DNA of 51,461 nt from Candidatus Omnitrophota bacterium (GTDB taxonomy: Bacteria > Omnitrophota > Omnitrophia > Omnitrophales > Aquincolibacteriaceae). The notes beneath the pieces are model-generated. The model searched no databases. It was given only the letters and a program-made list of their open reading frames with translations, and was not told the origin of the DNA. The position numbers were made by a program, and so were the translations under genes. The DNA is taken from contig JACPXK010000083.1 in the NCBI GenBank assembly GCA_016196565.1, forward strand, positions 1 to 51,461, written 5' to 3'. Positions 29,901 to 41,900 of the stretch are shown in pieces (the stretch's first letter is position 1; the number at the start of each line of letters is the position of its first letter).

Positions 29901-32900
29901 GGTCAAAGTGGCGAATGCCTTTGAAAAACAAACAAGCCGCTCTGAAATTCGCGGCCGATTGTCTCATGTCCCGACTTTTATTCCTGTTATGTTTTTCGCC
30001 GGCATCACCGGCATAATAGGAAGTTTTGCCGGTTTTTGTTTCGGCATCGGCCAGAAATCTCCCCAAATTGCAAATACCTCGGTTTTATTGGGATTAATAG
30101 CTGCCCTAGGAATGACTAGCTCGCTTTTTTTGAGAATGGGTTATTCGAAAAAGAATATATCCCAAAACATGTTTGATTTGCTTAGACGGCTGCCGGAAGG
30201 GGACGGGTTTTCTTCACTCCAGCGGGCTCTAACCGATTTCTTGGAAACGGAGTCCGCGATGCATTACGTTTCCTCCCGGCAAATGAGTGATCGTCTTATC
30301 GTCATGGCTTATAAGTATAACGAAGCCCTTTTTACTTTGGCAGACGAACTCTATGAGGCGGCGGAACCCGGAAACTTGTCGGCTGAAATTGTGGGACTTT
30401 TACCGCTCGAATCTGTTCTCTATGCCATAGAAATTTTGTTGCCTCTCTTTGGGGAGGAAAAAATAGAAAATTGGCTGGAGCAAATTGAGTCGGAAGAAAT
30501 CCCGGTTTCGCCGGAAGAAAAAGTTTATTTAGAAATGCATTTTTCCGGGCTCCCAGAGCGGCTGGAAGCATTTCGGGAAAAAATCAGCGAGCGGATCCGT
30601 CAAATAGAATCCATTCCCGCTTTAAACAAGGCCCGCTCCGAAATCCGTCAAGGATTTCGAACGATAGCGGTGCCGAAAGCACTAGCTTCGGCCCGCTCCG
30701 AAATCCGTCAAGGATTTCGAACAATGCTATTTCCGACTATCTACTTTCTGGGCGTCACGCTGGTATCCACCAGTCTCTATGTTTGGGTTTTAGGAAATCC
30801 ATGGCAATCTCTGTTTTTCACAATGGCATTTGCGCCTTCTGTTTTTTCTTTTGTCACTTTACTTTTATACCGTCAGATAATTGCCACGGAATATCGCTGG
30901 AATAAAGCGATGAAAACCTATGTCCTTTCTGACTCTTCAAATCCGAAACTTGAAAAGCTGCCCATTACCGTAAAGCCAGAAAACGAACACCTCACTTTTA
31001 ACCGGACGAAATCCAGGCCTCTGGACGAAATTCTTCGCCGGGCATTGCCGTCTTTGGAAATCACACTGCCCCAAATCGTAAGAATTACACTTCAAAGAAC
31101 AGAGAACGCTAAGCCGAGGGTCCTTTACCGGCGCAAGGGTTCTGGGGACCGCAATCCGTACAACACGCCGGCCATCATTAAAAGATCGGATCTGAAGGAC
31201 CCGGTAAACTGGCCGCCGCAAGGCAGTTTTATTGACATTGTTTATGAAAGAGTGAATCCCACGTGGAGTCTTCGGGATGATTTTGATGTCACGCTGGATC
31301 AATTGCGTGAATGGTGGCAATACCGGTTGTCGGCGGTACTTCGTCCGGCCTCCGGCACTTGGGAGACCAGTCTCGAAAAGTGGCGGGACCGGTGGGAAGA
31401 TATTTTTGACTTTATCATCGAGGTGGATGAACGTCAGTTTTTTAAATTGAACCGGTATTCCCGAAAACGGTTTAAATATTTGGGCGCTCGTTTTTCAAGG
31501 CTTAAGGTAAAAATACAAAGTTTCAAAGATGATCTTGTAAGCAATCCTCCGCTTTATTTTCCCAATTATCCGGTATCGTATCGCGATCAAATTTTTCGAG
31601 AACTACAGCAATACGCCGATTTGTTCGGTCGTTTGGCCGCCCAGGCAGCAAAGGAGCTTGCCGCCCGTTCCGAAGTGCGCCTCCGCGCCGATGCGCGGAG
31701 ACCGCAAAGACTCTTCAAAACTAGACGTTCCGAAGTGCGGGAAATAAATAGCGGAAAATTGAAAATAGGAGACGAAAAATTTGAGAATAGAATTTTTGCG
31801 AGAAAATTTAATGCAGGTGTTTTTTCCGGCGTTCAAACCAATAAGAAACGCCGATTACAATCCCGAGAAAAAGGAGAAAAGACCACACCAACTCAGCCAT
31901 GGATATTATCCTTTCTTGGAGGTTCTTTAGGACTTAAGAGCCACGCTGTCAAAAATATTATCATAAAGCCACCAGATGCGGCAAGTTTCAACATCTTAGG
32001 TAAAGGTGAAAAGAGTATCGATAAAAACAGTGCTCCCCACAGGATTTCGGACATTCGAAATAGGGATTGGGCGACTAACAGTCTTCTGAAAGGTTCAAAC
32101 ATGAGGGGGATTATAGGTAAGGAGAATCCCCGAGTCAATCAAAATAATCATATAAAATATGATTATGAATTAAAAAACACCGAATCACGCTCCGAGATAC
32201 GAATCAATGTTGAAGATCAACAGTTCGGATTTTTGGGAGGATATTACGCCGGCATGAGATCGGGCGGATTGAAGGCGATTTTCAAAGAGGTTAATTTCTA
32301 TTATTTGTTCGAATTATACCGGCAATTTTACGGCGCGATGGAAAGTCCCTCGATTCTGGTGCCGGGAGGAGGGCCGAATATCAGTGCGGTTTTACTTTTA
32401 ACCAACGCGGCCAAAGTAACGGTAATTGACCCCCAGGATTTTGATATTTCCCGGTACCGGGACATCAAATCAGTTTTCACATCGTGGTTGGTTCGCAATC
32501 CTTTGACCCGCTGGGTCATCAAGAGACTTTATCTTGCGATATTAAAATTAAAAACCTACACGACGGGTCATGTGACGGAGATGTTCGGTTTAAAACCGCT
32601 CTTGGAATTCGAATTGGAAAGTTTGGGAGCTGCCGATGTCAAAATTACCGATACCGTTGTTTCTTTTAAATGGCGGCATCCCGGCGATGATGAACCGAAA
32701 GAACGGATAGTTGAGTTTGTCAAAACCTCGGCTATCCATGATCGAGGCTGGCCGGAAGAAATACACAAGAGGCACTTTGACGGATTGATTTTTAAGGCTC
32801 AGGAATACCTTCTGCTTAAGCCAAGCAGCAGTCCGAATGAGCGCGGGCAAGAATTAAAAGAAACTATCGATACCCTTTTGCCGCGTTTAAAAAAGAATGC

Positions 32901-35900
32901 GGTAATTACCTCGGACCTGCCTTTGCATAAGGTGGAAACGAATTTGCGGGAAGCATCGAAAATAGAATCTCTGGTTGAATTGGAAAAAAGGCCAATGTGG
33001 AGAAATCCCCCTGAATTCGGTTATGGCAAGGCCTACAACCCATATTTCGAGATGGACGTGGAAAACCGTGCGTATGTTTATCGAATGAATGAGCAAGAAG
33101 AAAAAAACCGCTCCGAAATCCGTCAAGGATTTCGAACGATGGCGGTGCCGAAAGCACTAGCTTCGGCCCGCTCCGAAGCCAGGTTGAAAATTCATCCGGA
33201 AATGCTGGACGAATTGATTAAGGCCGAAAAACCGGAAAACTGGGGAGACCTGGCTGAGCGTTTGGAATTAGACCGGCGTCCTTCCGCTTTTTCGCTGCTT
33301 CATCCCGCCCATGTGGGTTATGACATGGCGATCAAAGAGATAGTCAATCCCGAAAACCAGGAAAATCTAATTGGCGTTTCTGCCGGAGGGAGCTCCGATA
33401 TTGCCGGGTTTTTGCTTTCCACCAATATCCGCGACGGCTATTTTGTGGATATGCTTAAAATTGATGCTAAAAAATTGCGGGAATGGAAAGATATTCATTG
33501 GGACAATCTGGAAAAACTTTGGGACCCTTTAACTATCCAGGTCCATCTCGCATCAAAGGGAAGGATGGGTTACGGGATTTCAAAACCGGAAATAAAAAAT
33601 ATCGAGCCAATGATCCTGCTTGATCTTAAAGCCCTTGGAGTGCGCAAAGAGGAGATTCAAATTACCAAAGAGGGCCCGGATAAAAATGTTGTCATCCGGT
33701 TTAAATGGAGTTATCAGGGGCAAGAAATTCGCGATTATAAAATCACCTACATCGAGGCCGACATGACCAAGCCCGAAACTTATCCCCTTACACTCAAAAA
33801 GCTCAAAGGCCGTGTGGATGTTTATTATCAAAAGGCAGGCGTGGAAATCGCCAAAAATTATGAGAAATTTTTATCCGAAATGGCCTCTTACGTTAGAGCC
33901 GGCGGATTTTTCGCCACGGACGATTATTCTTTTGATCCTCGAACCGAGGAATTTAATCATCACAACCCCGATCCGGTTTTGGAGTCGTTAGAGGGCGTCC
34001 ATTATTCCATCGCCGGTTCTTTTGTCTCTCCCGAAATGGAATTCTTTGAGAATGCCGCTGATCAATTTTTAAATCACAACCGCACGGAATCGCAAAAAAC
34101 GCTTCCGTACGGCCGGAAAATGCAAATCCGCAAGCGTTTGAGAAACATCTCTAAAGAGGGAAAAAAATTCGCAAGCAACATCCGCCATCTGCTCGAATCG
34201 GGAGGGGCAAAATATTTTAGAGGCGGGGCTTTTACCCACGTTCTCCGGCATCCGGACTTGCCGCTTCAGTTGATTAAGGTAAGGCGCGGCCAGCGGGCAC
34301 TGGCTTATCAAAGGGACCATTCGATTAACGGGCCTCATCTTTCGGCCAAAGAAGAAAACAGAATTTACCGCGTGCTGCGCCGTTTGGGAATGGCTGCCGT
34401 CACTCGCGATGCCGGGATGATGCCGCTTCAAAATATCCAAGCAGCGTTTAGCGGTGATGCTGAAGCAATGAACGCGGAGGCGAGATGGGCCCTTGACCGG
34501 CAAAATTTTCCATCCGATGTTTTAAGTCTTTCCATGCAAGAACATGGCCTTATTCTTGACCGTCTTATGGCGGCGGTTAGCAGCCTGGAGCAGCAATCGA
34601 TGCTGCGCGATTTTACAGCTTTTGTCCATAAACTGTGGCGTGCCGGATACGCCCATTTAGACCTTAAATTAGATAATTATATAGCGCGGGTCGATGAGAA
34701 CCGGCATCCGGCAAAAATGAACGGTCATTATGACATTGTGTTTTCTGACTTTGGCTCTATTTTTAAAATTCCTGAAGATGAAGAATCGATTTTAAAATTT
34801 CTCCAAGAAAAAAGGCCTGATGCGGATATTCCCAACGGGATAATGCTCTTAAAGAGTTTAAGGCCGTCCAAGAGACGAGATGTTTTGTCGGCGGCCCTAT
34901 TCCCCAGAGCGGACCTTAACGCCGGTTTTAATTTGCTTGATCAACTCAAGCGTGAAATCGGAAAAATCCCCCCTGAGGAATTTAAAATCCGTTATTTGCA
35001 ATTTCTAGAAAAACACGAGAGTGAATTTACCGAAACTTTCCGGGCCATTGCCAAAGAAATCGCGATTTTCCGGCAAGCGGGCAAAAAGCATCTTTTGGAT
35101 CAAATAAAAGAAACGGTCCTTGAACTCAAAGACATTGTGGAAACGGCTGAAGACCCTAAGGAAAAACTCGCGGCGATTGCGGCCATTGCCCGGTTTTTCC
35201 GGCATGAAAATCTCCAGATCCGGGAAGTGGCTTACAAAGTGCTCAAAGGTATTCCTGATGTGGAAGAGGGGCTCGTCCCTCTTATCCATGACCCTGATGC
35301 CAGGATGGTGGAAGGCGTTATTTTAACGCTTGGCTTTATCAACCGCGCGCGGGGAAATGAGCGTGGAAACAATGAAAATCATGAATTCAAAGAAAAGTTA
35401 ATCGACCTGATGCGCTCCGTGCTTTTTTCAACCCGTCTGGCGATTTCAGAAGAACCTATTGCCGGGCGGCGGTTAAGGAAAAAGGCAGCGCTTAAGGCAT
35501 TGGGCTATTTGGCAACGCCTTCCGCCAAAGATCTTTTGAAAGAATTTCTGAATTTTAATCCGGATAAAGAGCTTTTTTCTTCTATCGTTGAAGCCATGAC
35601 GTTGACAGAAGATGAATCATTTTTGGATATTGTGATTTCTTATCTAAAAATAAGAGATGAAGATTATTTGTCCCGGCCTGTGTCATTGGAAGTTCCCCAG
35701 CTTGTGAATTCCGCCTATATGGCCAAGAAATTGCATGAAAAAGAAATCCTTTTGCTGGCGAGGCGTTTTGGGTATGTGAATGACAAACTTTTCGAGAAAT
35801 TGGCAAAGGAGGGAGAAGAAACCTCTAAACAGGAATTGCTGGAAACCGTGCGCACGATCATGAAGCATATCGGCATTGCCACGATGAGTTTAGTCCAAGC

Positions 35901-38900
35901 TTACAACGGCACGGAACCGGAAGAACGTGAAAATCTGCTTAGGAAGTGGAAAGACTATATCAAGCAGCGCATGGAAATGTTTGTCCCTGAAGAATCGGAC
36001 AAGATGCGGGTGTTCCGGCCCGTTTCTACGGCAAAGGATAAAAACGGGGCCGAGGAGCGGGACTTACTTTTTGCGGCACTTCGTGAATCCGATTTGGCCA
36101 ATCTGTGGGACAGAAAGGATTCTCATCCCTTCGGCTACAGTTATAAAGAAAAACATGGCGGAAGATTTTATTTTGGCTGGCACCGGACTTTTCAAGGTTT
36201 TTGGGACGAAAAACTTGAACTCGGCCGCAAGCGGATGGAGCTTGCATCCATACCGGAAGAGTTAAGAAAAATCATCCTTCCTTTTTATATCGCCAATGCT
36301 ATGGGAGTTGAAAATGAAACCCGCCGGGACCAAAGAAATAAAGAGGAGTCCATGCTGGCGGCCCGTTGGAAAGCCATTGCGAAATTATTGCAAAAAGAAG
36401 GCGGCACGATTTCCATTCGTCCGGATATTTGGAGGCTCATTCGGTTGGAAGTTGACGGCCTTCTGGAAAAAGCGGACCTGAATGACCCTCTGGTTTTAAA
36501 TGCCTTCATGACTAAGCTCGCAATGAATCCGGAGATTTGGAAATACGCTTTGTTGGATGTGACCATGGTCAATCAAACCAATCATTTTATGCGCGAGATA
36601 GAAAAGGAAGAGGATTGGAAAACGCTGTCCTTCGGGTCCCGGTCGGTTCTAAAGCTTTTGGCTTATGACTTATTTAGCCGCGGCCTTAAAGAAGACGAGG
36701 TCCTCACACAGTGGAAAGAAACCTTTAAACAATTGGCGGCGGAAGAAAAATTATTCCGCCAAATTCTGCCTTCTATCGGCATTGAGCTCCAATCCGTCAG
36801 CGTTCCATTATCGGATATTTACTTATGGAAAAACGCGCTGCCTTATTTTGATATTCCGAGCCCCGACCGGCTGCGCTATGAACACATTGTCGAAACCGCC
36901 TTCAAACCCGCATGGACCCCTTCGGCTTTTCTTATTGCCATTCCCATTCTGCGCCGCATGGGGCTTCACGCGAATTATCAAAAGGCTTCCGCCTTTCATA
37001 TTTCTCTTTCCGGACGTTTGGGCATGGAAGCCAAATGGATTGCCTTCGCCCTTTTGACCTTCCGCCAAATTGAATTTAGCGAAGATTCACCGGAAGAAAG
37101 GGCGGAAGCGCTCGTGCGGCTTATGAGCAAAGGTTATATTCACCCCAATGGAGAAAATCAGCCGGCGGATCCGGAAAGCGAGGCGCCGGATGAGCATACG
37201 GAAGTCCGCACTGCGCGTTTGGCGGAGGCCGAAGATGGCCAAGGCTTGGACCCTGATTATGAAAAATTTCTTCCCGCGGTTTTTTGGCTCGGAGCCGCGC
37301 TTGCGGCATATCAAAAATCCCAAAGAAAAGAAAAGCTTTCGGATACGGAGTCAAATTGGGCCGGACTTTGGAGTGATTATCAGGAGTCAATTAAAAAAAT
37401 TACCGACCGTATTCCAGAGACCCAGGCCGTTATGCAAGCCGACTGGTATCAGAGAACGGGAGATGCCAAAGATCCGCGCCTTGTGATGGAGCTTCCGATT
37501 TTTGATTTGATGGAAAAGTGGCGGGAGGTTCGAAGACGGAATCCGGACAAAGAAACAGATTTTCGTGGGGAGGTTCAGGGGATCTTCCTTGATTTCGCCG
37601 GGCAAGCCAAAGAAATTTTTTATTCTCATGTGCGTTCTGAGACAAGAGCTGAAATGGATCAGCAAAAACTCGAAATGCGATTGGCGGAGCTTATCGAAGA
37701 AACATGGGGCAATTTGGCACTGGTTGCCGAAAAAATGCGTTCAAGCAAGTTTTTCCCGCAAATCAAGGACCGGTCCCATATTGACAGCCGTTTTATCCTG
37801 GAGCAAATTCATTCTATTTCTGAAAATCAGTCACAAAGTCAAAAAACTCCTCAAACTTTAATCGAAATTCGAGCCTTTCTGGAGCATCCTTCAGAAAGTG
37901 AGCTGCTGCTAAGCGAAATTTACGATGAGCAGCTGCAGCGCCGCCGGGAGAATCCGGACGAGTGGCCGGATAGAGTTCCCAAAAATGGCGAAACAAGAAT
38001 TATTGAAGCCTTTGAAAAGTACAAAGCCCCTAAACGGCCCACCCGTGACGAGCGCATCGTTTTGGCCTTTACCGATTTTCTTCACCTCATTGATCAATAT
38101 CAAGGAGAACAGGATAAAAAGACTTTAGCGAGTCTCGAGAAATACATGCAGCAGCATAATCTGACGTTGGCCGCGACTGTCATCAATCTCAAAAAGAAAC
38201 TGCAGCAAAGAGGCGGGAAAATTCTGCCAGCCAGTGACATCGACCTCCTGCATTCGTTCAAAAATATTTTTCAGTTTCCGGAAGCTCTAATAGAAAAAAG
38301 AGGTGCCGGCAAAAGCAGAGAAAAGAAACTTAAGCCTAATGATGCCTTGTCCGGTTTTATGATAGCCCTTGGCCGTCCGATTGATCCTTGGATCGCGGAA
38401 TTTTGGCTGGAATGGGCCGTTCCGCCCGACGAAGAACGCAATGAATATTTGAGACAATACCAAGAGAAAAAGAAAAATAAGAATAAGAAAAATCGCCGCA
38501 CCGAGAAACCGCGCAGGCGCGTGCGTTCCGAAACGCGGTCTGCGGATGAGTATGTGCCGGGCTTTATTCGCGATTCGTTTTTTGGTGCTGACATGGAGCA
38601 ATGGAATCATTTTGCCGCCGCTTTACTGAGTCATGGATTGAGCGATGAGGACTTCCGAAGGTTTGTCAGGGAGTTCAATCAAGGTCCGGCGGATGGAAGA
38701 ACTGCCGAAGTCGAAAATTTTTCTGTATTCCTGCGAAATGCTCCGTTGGGAGTCATGTCTTTGATGGCGGAAACCGTGATCGGCGGCAAGGTCCCGATTG
38801 CCCAATGGTTGTTTGTCTTGTCTGATTTTAAAATTTTCCGGAATCTTTACCTCCATTACGTGGATATTGAAACAAAACTTGGCCGGGATCCTTATCAATT

Positions 38901-41900
38901 GGAAAGCCAAACTTATCAAACCAAAGATATTCAGGGCCAGCCTCTCAGTTATACGATTCATTTGCCCCGTATTTTCCGGGGAGGACACGGCCTTGGCCGC
39001 ATCGGAGATAAAGTGGATGCCTTTGCAAAGGAAATAATTCCTTTGATTGCTTCGGGCAGGGGATTTAGGGAGGAACATTTAGAGGTTACGATGACGCATT
39101 TGGATCAAATCAAAGAATATCCGTGGCGTTCCCCGTTTACTTTTAGCAAAGAACAGCATGAGCCGGAAGAAAATAGCGAATTTCTGAAAATGATAGAAAA
39201 TCTTCCTTCTTTGCGCATTGCTCCTAGTGAGGATAGCCACCATATTCCTTTGGAAATTCCCATCGCGTATTTGATGCAGCCTAGATTACGCCGGAGTTTG
39301 GAAACACTGATTAAAGAACATGGCTTTATCGAAATGGTGCTTCCCATGCTATTGAAAAATATGGCCTATCAATGGGGATGGCATCATACCCATACCTTAA
39401 GAGAGGATGATTTTAAAATCAGCCTTCATGACGTTGCGGAAAAATTTTACCATTTTATCACTAATCCTGATCAAGGCCTTCTCGCCGATCTTAAAGCATT
39501 TAAAAATCGTTATCCGCAAAGTAAAGGGTTTCATCATTTTGTTTTTGGTTTGGAAGGGAAGTCGCTCTGGGATGAACCTCTTTTGATAAGGTTTTGGGAG
39601 CAAATGCCGGATCAAAAAACTTATTATCAAGGGCATCTTCTTTACCGGGAATGGAATGCTCCTCCTGTTGAAATATGGAGTGATGAAAAGCAGGGATGGA
39701 CTTCGACAGAAAAAGAAACAGTCATGACTTCAACGGGAGAACGTCAGGTTGAAATTGAATGGCCCCGCTATGTCTCGAAAAAAACGGGAAGATTCCGGCA
39801 GGAAGGAGACATGATACTACGTCACGTTTTAGATTGGGTGAAAAAATTCCCCGGCCCTGCGGGTCTGGATGATGAATTATTTAAAATAGGAATTCAAGCC
39901 GAATGGGGGCAGGTGGTGGGAATGTCGAATCTTTTGAAGTTTCCTGAGCGTTATCCCGAAGGCGGTTTACACCAGCCGCCCGTGCTTTATTTTTACCGGA
40001 CTATCCCGGAGATGAAAAAACGGGATTTTGCCCCGCCGGAAAAATCTTTTTCTTACGAACAACCTGGGATTAAAGTTCCTTTGTACTTATTTCAGGATGA
40101 AGACCTGCCGGTTCTCCTAGGGACAATGCTGGAAGAAGGGTTCCGGGGCTTTGATCTTAAAGGGTATTTAGAATATCACGGGGCCAATGAGAACGCTCTG
40201 AAGCATCTCAAAGAAGATTTGGCGCTCGCCCGTCTCAAACATGATGAAGTCGATAAAGGCCGTCAGCACGGCGTTGATCTTAGTTATGATTACGGGTTTT
40301 ACGGCCAGTTTATACTTCATCTGCGCGACGCTCACGGAAAATCCTTAAAGGAAATCAAAATCGTCCGCTCGGAAGCGAGAAATTCCGAATACGGCGATTT
40401 TATGAAAGAGATTGAGGCAAGCCCCATGCCTTTAGAAACAAGTCCTCTTTCAAAATCGACAACGGATGACCTGGACATTCATCAATTGTTTAAAGGAATT
40501 GAGACTCGGAGAGACATTTCAGGATTTGCCCTAGAAGAAGAGGACACTCCGGCAAAAGATCCTCTTTTAAAATATTTCGACAAAGATCTCTTTGTCGATT
40601 TTTATGGCCGGTACTGGCGTCCTCATATTACCGAACTTCTGCGCCGTAAAAAAGCGCCTTTCCGCAATGCCTTGTCCATTCAAAAAACCCATGCCCAAAT
40701 TCGCGCTTTGTCTTTCATGCCGCCGCAGGATATCGAGCGCTTGCGCGAAGCCATGAACCGTTTTTACAAAACGTTTAAGCCATACACCTACACGTGGCAT
40801 CATTTCTTCATGCTGCAGGAACAACCCGAAAGATCTTTTGGCGATCCCTTTTACATCAAACAGCTAAAGCACAAAGCCGTTTTTTATTTTGGGGACATGA
40901 TTCAAGCCATGGATGAAATTCAGGAAATTTTAGAGCAGGATGCTTACCGTGAGCATACCCAGAAAATTCTTTTGCTCAAGCAAATCAAAAAACTTCAAAA
41001 AACGCCCGCCATCCGGGCAGTCCGGAATTATTTTTTGAAATATCCGCCGCAGCCTGAAGATGTCCCGGATTTAAAATTGGAATGGTTTCATACGGCTCAA
41101 GATTTACGGCAAACTAAACCCCGTTCTCGTTTTCGTAGTTACCGCTATGAAGCGCGTCATCCGCTCAGTCCTTTTTGGATTTTGGTGTCCGGAGTTCATG
41201 AAAGAGAAAATAATTTAGACATTGAACCGGAGGCGCTTGAAAATGCGGCACTGCAAGAACGCGTTCGAGCTTTTAAAGATCTTGAGCTTGTGCTCTGGGG
41301 CAATGATGCGGTCCCTGAGGAGGAGGACCATTCGGAACTCCCACAACGGCATTTGATGAGTATTCCCCGTATGATGAAAAGACAAATCGAAAAGTTTGAA
41401 TTTTCCATGGCGGCCCTTCGCATGATACGCGAAGGCGGATACTCTTTACCGGAAATTTCTCTTGAGCCCGGCATGATTCGATTAAAAGGGTCCTGGAACC
41501 CTGTGGCCGGAACAAAAAAATCCATGGATTTATTGGATGTGAATATGGACAAGGATCACAACCTTTATGCCGCGACCGGCGCGAATGAAATTGGCAAAAG
41601 CACTCATATCAATACGCCTGGCATTGCGGCTCTCTACACTCAAATGGGATTGCCTGCTCCGGCCGAAGAAGCCGTGCTTGGTATTTATCGCAATATTTAT
41701 ACGACGGTTCCTTCCATGCAAGGCGTGGAAATCGGTGAGAGCCAGCATACCGGTTTGATCAAACGCCTCATCGATTTGATCCAACATGTCAAATCGCGTG
41801 ACTTGGTGTCTGTCGATGAAGGCCATATGGGTTCGGATTACAAAGATTTGGTCGCGCTGACCGGCGTGCTGATGGAAGATCTTATGGCGACAGGGGCCAC

